Source of the DNA: Paulinella micropora
Lineage: Eukaryota > Cercozoa > Imbricatea > Euglyphida > Paulinellidae
Length of the DNA: 64,000 nt
Reading direction: 5' to 3'
Assembly (NCBI GenBank): GCA_019918135.1
Contig: WBZZ01002847.1
Coordinates: 62,001 to 126,000, forward strand
In this document: positions 34,701 through 43,962 of the stretch, one piece after another
Position numbering within the stretch: the stretch's first letter is position 1
Layout of the letters: each line of letters begins with the position of its first letter
Notes under the pieces: model-generated
Seen by the model: only the letters and a program-made list of their open reading frames with translations
Database searches by the model: none
What the model was told of the DNA's origin: nothing
Made by a program: the position numbers and the translations under genes

Positions 34701-34753
34701 CTGACGAGCCTTTGTTCTCTCCAGAATTTCTGCAAGAGCTAGAAACAGCATAA
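31718..34753 (+). CDS. Mucin-like two-membrane-segment surface protein
   Basis: The ATG at 31718 opens a 1011-residue frame. Residues 1-104 are polar and Ser-rich with many Arg, suggesting a cytoplasmic N-terminus. A strong membrane segment spans about 105-127 (VTIILLIVLVSLQITLIVKV). It is followed by a Ser/Thr/Pro region with tandem SPSGSRTA-type repeats (about 195-245), typical of O-glycosylated stalks, and a large cysteine-containing, Trp-rich ectodomain with many NxS/T sites. A second membrane segment (WLAYALAACFLVCCCYQYY, about 757-775) leads into a tail of about 235 residues. A virion envelope or cell-surface glycoprotein is the natural reading. No family was recognised. A small palindrome (33430-33448) lies in the ectodomain. 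Confidence 0.8.
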   Translation: MPANAALTFSGRRTKQSRRQSSQRLGRANAGGTATGQALVLPAAEKAKASRRDLSPSTSSSSISLPTTPEPSRTPNPSTSSAPANNSGRSEACWNNLTFYYNRACTAVTIILLIVLVSLQITLIVKVNQVSSGAQASTNSNGLNNSGLAGGNLTRTSTASPSVLASASTTSSSTTTTTTTSSSGSPPASQTASPSGSPSAVSPSGSRTASPSGSRTASPSGSRTALPSGSPAASPSSVSPTTSPSSFAFSHNCSEMGLFLGESEQLGLGWSWPDNGTARWWFAFELQALPGAEIAAGGREFGPEFQVHGPPPGCVQIQQQSLRPARGGGVCPEQLQLWKLEMELTLSCTLTSTSAWLRQLDGECVRWEAPLQLPSSPATPLPASVDRPEVRASLLSWRVGRRSMVQDGDDNSEAPFVLEVAFATWSELGALTPPLEQASGPWSRSAWNLSEAVYGQLEVNATAAEPRLQLWLAWAGSWLCEPSGATDPSASSFAGQYLFEAANPGGGRVTVLLAWVGPPRCPDLYKHWWQPASQLRVWPPAAAGVSIPAAEDMPLLESLDHAGGTPHSGPGPAEPAGSGAALAIDAGGRFSGTCLWALVPTLAANASEQLVPALCYLRDPCWNAAIVYSLNVSIAWTGQRSSLLCLAPGTLPSAMLNSSYALLTLEAALWLHNGTAPVATRGMLRLALVHPGYNDNNNNNNTLSDPSPTPSSVPSPSSTPPGLGGSTPARTLSSSLGPTTQRQATLEARMGAWDRWLAYALAACFLVCCCYQYYQKHHLQLLAQAALSGLDTAGGPATAGKEKQPLLSSAKARHSQSKLRPSYHPEPAGLDHEDVASQLPRSISSRSLQEGLLPSLDNDASGEEFYNPLLGTLNLEIEIPRPGQQNMLSLDNQQLLLVQGEATSGGGFDSKHSPDSPGAAGLRQGESSSRSLVEPYMSPQDPGSLRLDSTSSFVGMGEVLQLEEVSPGAEAGGAEACLAPAPARHERGRSSVPRPDEPLFSPEFLQELETA

Positions 34754-35191
34754 CAGGAAAGGCCCACCAACGTTAGTGAATTCTCTTTTTATTAAACAAG
34801 TGCATAGCTAAGTTCGGGGCTTGTACAAGCCTGCCGGACCTGCAAAGTGCGGCCGAGCGGCCGAGCCAAGCTCGGCCGCACAGAACCGATAGATTTGGGT
34901 GTGGAATTGTCGGGCGACCCCCCTCACTCCCCGCCTCCTCTCTTCTCCTCTCTCTGGAAGGAGGGGAGAGGAGGCGGGGGGGGGGGGCAGGGGACAGAGG
35001 GGAAAGGAAGGAGGGAGGGAAGGAGGGGTGGGGGGTGTGAGTAAAGGAAGGGGGGGGGGCACCCCCCCCCCCGAAGTATTGCTCTGCCATAGCTTAGACT
35101 TGTTTGTTCGCGTGTACAGAACATAAACAGACAAGAAAGAAACCCAAGACCTGCGCAGAGTTTAGAGTCGAACAAAAGAAGAAGCGCACAC
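34754..35191. other. Spacer with 3' box, hairpin and G/C-run palindrome
   Basis: The spacer holds TTTTTATTAAAC (34787-34798) just after the preceding gene, probably its polyadenylation region. A hairpin follows with GTGCGGCCGAG / CTCGGCCGCAC arms (34847-34881), then a purine tract with G-runs, and a G-run/C-run palindrome centred on GGGCACCC near 35061. No gene was found. Confidence 0.55.
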
Positions 35192-37057
35192 ATGTTTGCG
35201 ACGCTACTGATCACAAGCAACAGCTGGTTGCTGTTGCTAGCGTTGGGTTTGCAGTTAGCCTGCTGGGCTAGCTGTCCGGCAGGCTTGTGCCCTCCGGGCA
35301 CAAGCGTCATGTGCCTGAACGCTGCCAGCACGCTGGAAAGCTGCAGCCGCCATCTGTGCGGCTGCCTGGCGGAAGGTGCAGGTTCGTTCTCGTATGCGGG
35401 CCGCACGGAGGAGGAGGAGCTGGGTGCTTTTTTAGCACTGGAGCTGGGCGACGGGCAGGGCGTGGAGACACGGGTGCAAGTTGCGGCGGGCTGCGATGTG
35501 CATTTGCTGTTTTTTGTGGGGACCAAGCTGACGAACCTAACGCAGGAAATGATGCTGTTCCAGCAAGAACTAAACTTTACGCTGGATCTGGGGGCGTGGA
35601 TAGGTATGTGCTCCGATGGCATCCTGGAGATTCTAGCCGACAATGTCACGGATGCCCTCGACAACCCTTACAGCCTTTCCGCGGAGAAGTACCCGCACAT
35701 GAGCGAGTACATGTTTGACGACTATGGCCCGCCCAACGACGTGATACTGCGCCATCGTTGGGCCCGCCCCTGCCCCGAAACCGCTACGCCAGGAACTGCG
35801 TACCTGTTGATTATGTACAATACCTACAGAGCTTACACCGGCTCAGGGGACTGCCTGCGCATCGACGTCCCCAGCCCACGCCTACTGTACCCACAGGCCG
35901 GCGTAGGCGTGGGGGCTGGCGGCAGCTGCCGTTGTAGCAGCCCTGCAGAGTGTGCGGCGCCAGTCCAGAATTTCAGCGAGCCGCTCTGGGGGAGGGGCTA
36001 CGAGGTTTACACGGGCTGCAATCGTAATTGGACAAGGCCCCTGAGGGATGACAGTTCAAGCTTGAGCGACAGCTCAAGTTCGGGCGACAGCCCAAGTTCG
36101 GGCGACAGCGACAGCTCAAGCTCAAGCTCAAGCTCGATCTTTGGCGAGGTATTTCCCCCAGGCTGTCCGCCCGACTTGTGCCCGAACGGGACAGAAGCGT
36201 TTTGTTTCCAGCCCGCGACCCCGCTCGCAAACTGTAGTTTGCTGGAATGCGGCTGTCTTACTCGCGCAGCGGGCTCGTTCGCCTTCCGCGGCAGTGAGGA
36301 GACCAGCTTTTTGGGCGTCATGGCGCTTATGTTGCTGAGGGGCCATGGGGCAGAAACGCGGCTGACGATCTCGCGTGGCTGCGACGTGGGCGTGAAACTG
36401 TCGGTCGAGCTGCTCAAGGTGAACAACTCGGGGGACGACGACGCTGGAGCGCACGTCGGTTTGTGCAGCGACGGGCTGAGCATCGCGTCCGAGTACGTGC
36501 TGGAGGCTATCAACAACAGCTACTCACCAGGCTACACGGCGGGAGAGGCGCCTGCCACAGACTACATCTTTGAAAATGGCGGTCCCGCCCACCAGGTGGT
36601 GCTGCGCCACAGGTGGTCGCGCCCCTGCACTGGAGCTGTGGAGGGCCCTGTGTTTGCGTACCTGGTGGTGCGCTACATTTCGATCTTGCCCTACAACGGC
36701 ACGGGGGATTGCCTGCGCCTGGACATCAGCAACCCCTTCGAACTGTACGCGCGCTCCACCACTGGGGCTAGTAGATTTTGCAATTGCCAGGGGGCCCAGG
36801 CGTGCGCGGCGCCTACGCTGAACTTCAGCACGCCGGCGCGTGGGCTGGGCTACGAGCTCTACGAAGGCTGCGAGAACAGGTGGCGGGAGGCTTTCGTCAC
36901 CACCACCAACCCGCCAGCCACGACGGCGCCGGCCCACGGCAGCACCCTCGCCCCCGCGCTAACAACGCCACCGGCGCTCTCCTCGGCCATGCAGAGCTCG
37001 GCCGGCGTCTGCTGGGCCTGGCTGCTGATACTGGCCGTCTTGTCTTTGGCAATTTAA
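35192..37057 (+). CDS. Secreted/anchored protein with tandem-duplicated Cys-rich ectodomain
   Basis: The ATG at 35192 opens a 621-residue frame beginning with a clear signal peptide (SWLLLLALGLQLACWA). Two copies of a domain of about 240 residues follow, at roughly 29-270 and 325-580. Matching landmarks include CPAGLCPPGT / CPPDLCPNGT, CGCLAEGAGSF / CGCLTRAAGSF, GCDV, GMCSDG / GLCSDG, VILRHRWARPC / VVLRHRWSRPC, and GSGDCLRID / GTGDCLRLD. A Ser/Asp-rich linker (encoded at 36045-36135) separates them. A Thr/Ala/Pro stalk and a final hydrophobic segment (WAWLLILAVLSLAI) suggest a membrane or lipid anchor. Conserved cysteines imply disulphides. It is likely a viral surface protein; the domain is not one I recognise. 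Confidence 0.82.
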   Translation: MFATLLITSNSWLLLLALGLQLACWASCPAGLCPPGTSVMCLNAASTLESCSRHLCGCLAEGAGSFSYAGRTEEEELGAFLALELGDGQGVETRVQVAAGCDVHLLFFVGTKLTNLTQEMMLFQQELNFTLDLGAWIGMCSDGILEILADNVTDALDNPYSLSAEKYPHMSEYMFDDYGPPNDVILRHRWARPCPETATPGTAYLLIMYNTYRAYTGSGDCLRIDVPSPRLLYPQAGVGVGAGGSCRCSSPAECAAPVQNFSEPLWGRGYEVYTGCNRNWTRPLRDDSSSLSDSSSSGDSPSSGDSDSSSSSSSSIFGEVFPPGCPPDLCPNGTEAFCFQPATPLANCSLLECGCLTRAAGSFAFRGSEETSFLGVMALMLLRGHGAETRLTISRGCDVGVKLSVELLKVNNSGDDDAGAHVGLCSDGLSIASEYVLEAINNSYSPGYTAGEAPATDYIFENGGPAHQVVLRHRWSRPCTGAVEGPVFAYLVVRYISILPYNGTGDCLRLDISNPFELYARSTTGASRFCNCQGAQACAAPTLNFSTPARGLGYELYEGCENRWREAFVTTTNPPATTAPAHGSTLAPALTTPPALSSAMQSSAGVCWAWLLILAVLSLAI

Positions 37058-37077
37058 ACAGACACACACACACACAC

Positions 37078-37112
37078 GCTGTGTGCTCGGGCACACTGCC
37101 CGAGCACACAGC
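37078..37112. terminator. Perfect 16-bp hairpin after the duplicated-ectodomain gene
   Basis: GCTGTGTGCTCGGGCA at 37078-37093 and its exact complement at 37097-37112 leave a 3-base loop. It lies 20 bases past the stop and is followed by AT-rich ATTATTAAAA. It could act in 3'-end formation for this gene and the convergent gene ending at 37214. Confidence 0.6.
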
Positions 37113-37213
37113 AGAAGCCAAAAGTTTGTTGCTCTTTAATCAGGATTATTAAAAAAAAAACCAGGAAAAAGTCTTTTTTTTCTCCCCCCTCCCTCCCTTC
37201 CCTCCCCGGCTTT

Positions 37214-38790
37214 TTAAGCACAGATCTCTGTCTTGAATTCTAGTTCCGGGCGCAATTGCGCGACGGTGGCTGAGCTCGGGCAGCCGGCCGCCCCCCCGGA
37301 ACTTGTTGCAAGTGAGTGATTGACGTAGTTGGCCTCCACGACAAACCGGTACAGAGTAAAAAAGCCGGGCCGGTCGATCGTCAGGTAGCGACACTGAGCG
37401 GCCGCCCAAGTCCAGTCGCTCGCGTTGTAGACGCTGGTCCAGCTCAGTCCCTCGTCGTTGGAGCCCAGCACGTTGAGCGCGGCGGGGGCCGTGGGGGACG
37501 CCCCGTTTTCGCCCGCGGATGCGCACAGCGTAAAATAGCGCAGCGCGGCGGGCAGGCGGTACGCGCTGTAGAGGGACAAGTACTCACCGCGCACGCCGGG
37601 AGCGGCGAGGGGGGCGACGCTGGCATTGGCGCTGCAGACACAGCTGGTGCACGCGGGCGAGGGGTTGGTGTAGCTGCCCGCCGCGCTGGACCAGTTTCCG
37701 TAAGCGCCTACGTTCAGGGGCCGGTGCGCCCACCAGCAGTTGGACGAGGCACCCGGCAGCCAGCCGCGCCACGGCTGCGGAGGGTCGGTGTAGGCCAGCA
37801 AATTTACCGAACCCGGCGGGCTTGCGACGAGCCCCGGCGGGCACTGGCAAGCGAAACCCCCTGCCGTGTTGACGCAGTTCTGGTCGCCGCGGCAGTCGTG
37901 TGTGCCCAGTTGGCACTCGTCCACGTCGTAGCAGGTGCTGTCTTGCTCTAACAAGCTGACGTCGAGCCGGCCGAGCGCTGCCTGTGTCGTGCACTGCGCC
38001 TGCCCCTGGCCCGCGCTGCCGGGCAGGCGCTGGTACGCGGCGGGCACGATGATCCGGAGCTTAGACCAGTATTGGCCACCCAGCACTAGCGCGCCGGGCT
38101 CCAAGAAACGCACGGCCAGGCCGAGCCCTTCGTGGCTGCTTTGGGGGGCACCCCAGCCGCCGTCACTGGCATAAAGCGTGGTCCAGTTCAGGCCGTCGTT
38201 GTTGGAGCCCACCACGCTCAGCGCCGCTAGCCAGTACAACGGCCCCTCCGCCCACGGCTGGTACGGCAACAGTGACAGGGCCCTGACCCCGGCGCGCCGG
38301 GGCTGGGCGCCAGCGGCGGGAGTGAGCTCCAGGTACTCGCCGCGCACGCCCCCTGGCTGGCCGTCGACGTTCAGCGTCAGGGCCGCGCTGGCGGTGGCGT
38401 TGCCGACGCAAGTAAGCGGGCCCGTGTCAGCGCGCAGGGCATTGCTGTACATGCCCGGCGCGCTGACCCAGCCGGCACCTGCATCGGCGGTGGTGCTGTT
38501 GCTACTGGAAACGTTCAGCAGCCAGCCCTCCAGCGTGAGTTTGGGGGCTTGCCCGGCAGCCTGCAGCGTGTACGCAGCCTGCCCCCACGCGTAACCGACG
38601 GGGCAGGCCTCAGACGGAGGGGAGCTGGAGTTGGAGCTGTCTGGCCCCCACCACGACGATGACGACGACGAAGACGACCAAGAAGATGACGAATCCTCGG
38701 ACGACGGCGGCGAGTCAGTAGGGGGCCAAGACCCCGAGGACGAAGAGTCGTTCGTTTCCACAGTCGTCGTTGTCGTCGTCATCGGCTCAC

Positions 38791-38845
<55 letters not shown>

Positions 38846-39945
38846 CGTAGTACTAGTACTAGTAGTAGAAGTAGTACCACCAACAGTACCACCAACAGGA
38901 GGCAAAGTGGGGTGCGTCGACGTGTCCTCAAAAATTCCGGCGCGCGAGGCGTTGGCCTGCACTCCCCAGCCCGCGACTTGGCTGTGGTTCGCAAAGCGGC
39001 TGGCGCCAGCGAACATAAAATCCAAGCTTTGCAGGTTCGGCGCCTGCCAGCTGCTGAGGTCAGCAGCGAAGTTCTGCGCGCCTGCAAACATGTAGCTCGT
39101 GTCCCGTAGGCTCCGCACATCCCACGCCAGCCGCCCGGCCCGTAGCTCGGTCGCGTTTAGAAAGGCGCCGCTCGCGTTCCGCAGGGATGACGTGTTCAGC
39201 TCACCCAGACCCGGAATCTCGGAAGAAGCGCAGCCCGCAAAGGCCAGTGCCAGGCTTGTCACACGCGACGTATCCCAGCCCCGCACGTCGGGCGACAGCC
39301 CCGGCGACCAAGCTGCCAGCCCCGTCAGGTCCTCAGCGTCGCGCACCCGCAGCCCCGCCAGGCTCGCGCGCAGCCCCGCGAGCTCCGCAAAGGAATAGCT
39401 CCAGTTGCGCACCAGCTCGGCGCCCTGCAGCTCGGCCAGGGGCGGTAGCTGCAGCAACTCTTGCGCGCGGTAGAAATGTTGTCCCCCCTCTTGCGCGGGC
39501 CGCAGCCCGCCCCACTGCAGGATCCTACGCACCCTCGTTGCGTCCCCGTTGCGCCCCCGCCACTCGGGCGACATGGCCCAACCGCTCACTACGCCCCTGG
39601 CGCGCACTTCGTATGCCCCCGCCCGTGCGTACTGGTGCCGGCACCAACCGTTGTCAGCTGGGCACACACTGTTGGTCCCATCCCCCCAGTCGACCTCGTA
39701 CTGCCCTCTCTGGGGGGCAGATTTTGCTGCTGCTGATTCAGCAGCATTCTCGCTCGTCTTCTTGCGTGTTGGACTGCCGGAGCCCTGGCTGCAGGCATTT
39801 CCAAAAAACCGCCGGTAGTTTCCACTGTAAAGACCAGCGTCTCTGGCCCCGGTGCCCTTTTCCAGCTGCACCAGAGGGGCCCCCGAGCTGTGCCGTGCTG
39901 TACCCAACACAGCCACATGCCTAGTATCAACAAGCTAGGCCTCAT
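37214..39945 (-). CDS. Large adhesin-like protein: PKD-, BspA/DUF285-, F5/8C- and EGF-like parts
   Basis: The locus begins near 39945 with a signal-peptide-like MRPSLLILGMWLCWVQHG, but the whole is not in one frame (about one break). A PKD-like piece (YEVDWGDGTN) is followed by DUF285/BspA-type repeats (RGWDTSRVTSL, LAWDVRSLRDTSYMFAGA, LSSWQAPNLQSLDFMFAGA), known from surface proteins of bacteria and protists. A poly-Thr tract from a GTA microsatellite comes next, with a Ser/Asp-rich linker. Two copies of a jelly-roll-like domain follow (each with GVRGEYL and VxGSNxxGLxWTxxY, as in F5/8 type C domains), separated by a calcium-binding EGF-like unit (DVDECQLGTHDC...CQCPPG). No C-terminal membrane segment is seen. 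The domain set points to attachment to host or neighbouring surfaces. Confidence 0.7.
38793..38850. repeat. GTA microsatellite encoding a Thr run
   Basis: About 17 GTA-type triplets inside the adhesin-like gene, giving a threonine tract. It is the same triplet and reading as at 24237-24301. Confidence 0.9.
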
Positions 39946-40204
39946 CTCTCGACTGAAGCCGAGCTGCTATCCTTCCCTCTCGTTCGCGCGCTTTTTTTTT
40001 GTTCACCTCTTTCTTTTTATAACTGCTTCGACTTGATTGCGCGAGGGGAAGAAGGGGGAGGGGGCGGGGATCTCTCTTCTTACACCGAGTAGAGGAGAGG
40101 GGGGGGGTGCTCTCCCCCCCCCCCCACCTCTCCTCTCTCCCCCCCTTTTCGCCCTCGCTTTTTTCCTTTTGTTCCGTCGACAAATCCTTTTGTGCTGGAT
40201 TCCA
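39946..40204. other. Spacer with G-run/C-run palindrome
   Basis: The spacer upstream of the adhesin-like gene holds a thymine run (39991-39998), a purine tract and a G-run/C-run palindrome (40090-40150) of the type seen in many spacers of this window. No gene was recognised. Confidence 0.45.
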
Positions 40205-40693
40205 TGTCGAATATCATGACCATCGCCTTTCAAGGTCCCGAGGACTTTTGCTAGGGACAAGCTGTCCCTAGGACTTACAGGTGACGATCCAGCCCCCAGC
40301 CGGGGCTGGCCCCGGAGCTCCGTCGTCCTTTGGTAGCTCGTGGCAGCCTGTACCCCGACCGATACAACTACGGGGCTTATCCTCACGGGCACTCTCGTAG
40401 TTCAAGCGCGCGGCGACCTGTACGTCATGTCCGCCATAAGCGCGGGGTCACAATGCCAGCAAACCTCCATTCCTACACTCCGGCACGCCACTGGCGGTCC
40501 CAAATACGTCACATTCGCAAGACCCACCCCCAAATCTTCCTCTAGGAAGAGAAAGAGGGAGAACCCCGGTGCCAGTCGGCTGCCCCCCCCGCCCCCCCCA
40601 GATGCCCCGACATTTGTGCTGCTGACACCTCCTTTTACTTCGCGAGCATGGAGCCAAGAACTTGAATCCCCCAAAGACAACGACTCCTGCTGA
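40205..40693 (+). CDS. Small basic protein of uncertain structure
   Basis: Plus-strand coding character is clear from about 40340 to the stop at 40691-40693. It reads GLILTGTLVVQARGDLYVMS, then KYVTFARPTPK, a basic patch SSRKRKREN and a proline run. The in-frame ATG at 40427 is late; an earlier ATG at 40205 (MSNIMTIAFQG) may supply the true N-terminus, but its link to the rest is not resolved. Two palindromes (40251-40271 and 40289-40308) lie in the unresolved part. The basic patch resembles a nuclear localisation signal. It converges with the gene ending at 40740, and the two stop codons sit in an inverted repeat. No family was recognised. Confidence 0.4.
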
Positions 40694-40756
40694 CCCACTC
40701 TAGCAAAAGAGGTTTTATTAAAAAAAAAGTTCTTTTAAATCAGCAGGAGTCTTGCT
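40681..40756. terminator. Inverted repeat carrying the stop codons of two convergent genes
   Basis: GACTCCTGCTGA (about 40682-40693) and TCAGCAGGAGTC (about 40740-40751) are exact complements. The first ends the plus-strand frame and the second ends the minus-strand frame, so both proteins end in Asp-Ser-Cys. Between them lies GGTTTTATTAAAAAAAAA, which offers a polyadenylation-like signal in both directions. Confidence 0.65.
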
Positions 40757-42411
40757 CCTGCGTATCGAACAAGCCATAGAAAAAATGGCGCGGGTCACTG
40801 GGCTTGGGCTGCCCCAAAGTTATGGCCGGCTCGTCGCTGTCTGCCCAGTACTCGTTCAAGGCTAAATAGTAAAGTTCGTTCAAGAAACGCCGCCCCTCGG
40901 GACAATAAGCCGACAGGTCTCCCTCCCAAACGCACACCTCGCTCTTGGCAAACTGGCCCAAGAGCTCGATCTCTCGGAACAGGCGCTTGTGCTCCTTGTC
41001 TTGCAAAAACTCCAGGAACGGAACAGAGTAGCGGCCCACCCACGCGTCGGGGGAGGCAAAGACCAAGTCGGCGCGACCCCCCTCCGCGTCGCGCTCGATC
41101 TTGACCTGTTCTAAAATGTGCCCTCGCGCGGCGTACTGCACAAAATCGGCTACGCGGCGATTGAAGAACGCCCTCAAGGCCGCGCAGTTGTCCCCCGGAG
41201 CCGCTCCGTGCGCCAGTCTCCCACAGGTGTGGTGTAGGTACGCCCGCAGCGCCGCCTCGTAGCCCTGCAAGCAGCTGCGCAGAATGGGTGGACCCCCGCG
41301 CGGCACGGCTCCCGGGGGTTCGCCTATCCACGAACTCCAGAAATTCAGTCCTTGCTCGCAATACCCGTCTAGCGACTCCCACAGCTCTGGCTCGTGCGTA
41401 CGACGGGCCAGCTCTACCAGCGGCTGTAGTATTGCGGGTGCTGGTTCTCCCGCCCTGTACAAAATCTTCTTCCACGTCCATGGCTCTGCCACGCTCTGAC
41501 ACGTCACCACGCACAGGGGCTGGCCCTGCTGCTGCCCCGGGATCAGCCTGGCGTGCCGTGGTAGGTACTTCTCCTCTCTGCCCCTGCTGTTTGAGAAGAG
41601 CCGCAGCGTGGCCGCACGCCTCATCGTGTTCTGGTTAAAGGCGGCACACAGCGCCTTACACTTGGCGCTTTCCAGGCACGCCCGGCAACCCCCCGCGGAG
41701 CCATCCTGCAGCTCCAGCTCATGCGCGTCTGCAAAGACCAGGGGGCCGCATGCTTGCCCTCGCTGTCACAGTCCCATGCCGAGTGGTTATGATTTACATA
41801 CGTAGAGAAAAGCTTTCTGCTGAAAAGGGGGGGCAGGACCGAAGGCCCGCGCCCCCAGGAGCTCCAGAACAGCTTTCCTTCGCGGCAGTAATATTCCAGC
41901 CCTTCCCACAAATCTTTATCCTCGGTCGCCTGGCTGACCTCGCAAAGTTCGCGCAGCAACTCCGGCGCTTTTCCTCGGGGCAGGGGACTAGCTTCCAGTT
42001 ATGCGGATCCGCGACCTGTTGGCAGGCTACCAAACACATCAGCTCGGAGCCCCTTCCTTGCTCCACGGCGTAGGCGCGTCTGGGCGCATAGTCTTCCAAC
42101 CGCCCGCTCGTTCGGGAAGGCAGCCGCAGCACCACTCTGTCCACGGCACTGGCTCGGAACACGGCGCAGCGGGTAGTACCACAGCGTCGCCGCGCCAAAC
42201 ACGGCTGGCACTTTTGCAAAGTCTCTGCTTGGATCTGCCAAGCCCGGCCAAGCCCGAGCTGCGCCGGGCCCTTGGTCGGCGCAACGCTCAGCTCGCGCAC
42301 TCGGCAACTACTGTCCGCCGAGCACTCACCCCACCCTACCGCCGACTCGTGTCCGTGCCTTAGGTACACACCCAGAAGTTCTACGTCAAACAAGGCTTTC
42401 GAGGCTGCCAT
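40740..42411 (-). pseudogene. Unknown protein with an internally duplicated domain (viral fossil part)
   Basis: Coding character runs from the ATG at 42411 (MAASKALFDVELLGVYL) to the stop at 40740, with about two breaks. Two related blocks can be seen. Both hold LCVVTCQSVAEPWTWK / LMCLVACQQVADPHNWK, then a helix, then LWESLDGYCEQGLNFWSSW / LWEGLEYYCREGKLFWSSW. After the second block come about 200 residues, helical with many aromatic residues, ending FYGLFDTQEQDSC. There is no signal peptide or membrane segment, so an intracellular or virion-internal protein is likely. Function unknown. Confidence 0.55.
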
Positions 42412-42589
42412 TCTGTGTCTCTTGCCTCTCGCTCCCTCTTTGTAATCTCATCATCGGGGGGGGGGGGGGGGGACAGGGAGGGGGATGGGGAGGGGAGGGG
42501 GGGGGGGCACCCGGCACGCCCTTGCCGAGGTGCTAGAGAGAGAGGGGGGGGGGGTGCCCCCCCCCCTCTATTTTTACCATTTGTTTTAA
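42412..42589. other. Spacer with G-run/C-run palindrome
   Basis: The spacer is mostly G-runs and C-runs, including the palindrome centred on GGGGTGCCCC near 42556. It separates two divergently read genes and should include their promoters; no TATA box is clear. Confidence 0.45.
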
Positions 42590-43008
42590 AAGCAGAACTA
42601 CGAGCTTAGCTACTACCCACCCGAGTCAGTCGTTGTTTTTTGGCTGCACAAAACAGGACAGCTAGTCACGGGCCCCCACAGCCAAACGCCAGCCACCAGC
42701 TCGCTGGCGGGAGATCTAACGCTAGACATACGTATCGATTCTACTTCACGTAAGGATGCCAAAACAAAGCAGCAAACTCAGACTAGTATTAATAATCATT
42801 CTAGCCACACAGAACGTTTGGTCGTCGTGACGGCCATCAGCAAACACGCCTGTAAAGAGGCAGAGATGAAAAGGCTGTGTGCCGCCGCGCGGGAAAAGAG
42901 CGGACACAAAGGCAAGCCACTCGAAGTAGTCATCTTTTCTACCAAAGAAAACGACGTGCTGTACAAAGGGTGCGCAAAGAAAGTACAAAAGTCTTTATTG
43001 AATAAATA
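42590..43008 (+). CDS. Small unknown protein; beginning not resolved
   Basis: An open frame of about 139 codons ends at the TAA at 43006-43008. It reads NYELSYYPPESVVVFWLHK, TGPHSQTPATSS, LTLDIRIDST, then ERLVVVTAISKHACKE and PLEVVIFSTKENDVLYKG. Alternating hydrophobic residues suggest a small beta-rich fold. The only in-frame ATG is late, near 42865, so the start is either upstream of an unseen intron (the sequence TTTTAAAAGCAG just before resembles an acceptor) or unresolved. Two overlapping AATAAA-type signals (GAATAAATAAAG, about 43000) fall at the stop codon. No family was recognised. Confidence 0.5.
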
Positions 43009-43129
43009 AAGATGTACACACGCAACCACAGGGAGGGTGAGGGGGGGTGCCCCCCCCCTCTCACAGTGTCTCTCTCTCTTTTAGCCCGCTGGAAACGGGC
43101 TGAAAAGCCCGCTGAGAGTGTCGGCAGGA

Positions 43130-43812
43130 TGAAGACGTCACTCACACCCGAATACTGGCTCCAGATCGAGCTCGAGTCCCTGGCAGAGCTTGCGCCCCTG
43201 ACGGATCTCGAGCCCCTGACGGAGCTCTCTCCGCTACTAATTCCAGCCTCCGGCGGGGAGGCTGGGGGCGGCCCCCCGCCTCCCACCACCACCACCACCA
43301 CCACCGCTGCCACACAACGAAAGAAACATGTCTGTGGAGACTGCGGCCGAGCCTTCGCACGAAACTGCGACCTCACCGTCCACCGGCGACGCATGCACAC
43401 CGGCGAAAGACCTTTCCCCTGTCCACATTGCACCAAGAGCTTTCCGATTGCCAGCGCACGCGCGCTGCACCTGCGAAGACACACGGGACAAAAGCCCTTT
43501 ACTTGCCAGCACTGTCCGCGCACTTTCCCTGTTCCGTCTCAGCTGCGGATTCACGTCGAGCGCGTGCATTTGGCAGCAAAGCTTTGGGTTTGTGACTTCT
43601 GCGGACAAGGCTTTTTTAATCAATACCTCCTTACCATGCACACGCGGCGGAAGCATACGCTCGTGAGGCCTTACGCCTGCCAAGACTGCGACAAGCTTTA
43701 TTACGCCAACTACATTTTGCAAAGACACCGCAGAAAAAAGCACCCGCCCCTCCTCCCCCCCCCCCTTCCCCCCGGCGCCGAAGACTATAAAGTAAGTCAC
43801 GTTTTTTATTAA
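43130..43812 (+). CDS. C2H2 zinc-finger protein with five fingers
   Basis: The frame is open from an ATG at 43012, but the ATG at 43130 (MKTSLTPEYWLQIELES) is the better start because the earlier part runs through a G-run/C-run palindrome and a mini-repeat. A Leu/Glu-rich N-terminus with three related LAELAPLTDLEPLTELSPL units precedes a Thr run. Five C2H2 fingers follow: CGDCGRAF, CPHCTKSF, CQHCPRTF, CDFCGQGF and CQDCDKLY, each with paired histidines and the first linked by a TGERPF-type linker. This is a sequence-specific DNA-binding design, probably a viral transcription regulator. TTTTTTATTAAAA follows at the stop. Confidence 0.85.
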
Positions 43813-43845
43813 AAGAAACCTTTTTCTCAGTCCTGATAGCTTCCT

Positions 43846-43900
43846 CCCGGGGGCACCCCCCCCCCCATCCCCCCAATGGGGGGATGGGGTTTGGCGACGA
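43846..43900. repeat. G/C-run palindrome between genes
   Basis: GGGGGCACCCCCCCCC is followed by a C-run ending CATCCCCCC and then GGGGGGATGGGG, making two overlapping hairpins between the zinc-finger gene and the oxygenase gene. Confidence 0.7.
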
Positions 43901-43962
43901 GATGTCTGAAATGTCGTGCCTCCGAGCTCAGGCCTCTGTTTTCTTTTGTATACAGAGCACGC

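Noticed and set aside
43876-43962. Earlier ATG for the oxygenase
   Set aside because: It lies in a G/C-run palindrome; the family-like sequence starts after the ATG at 43963.
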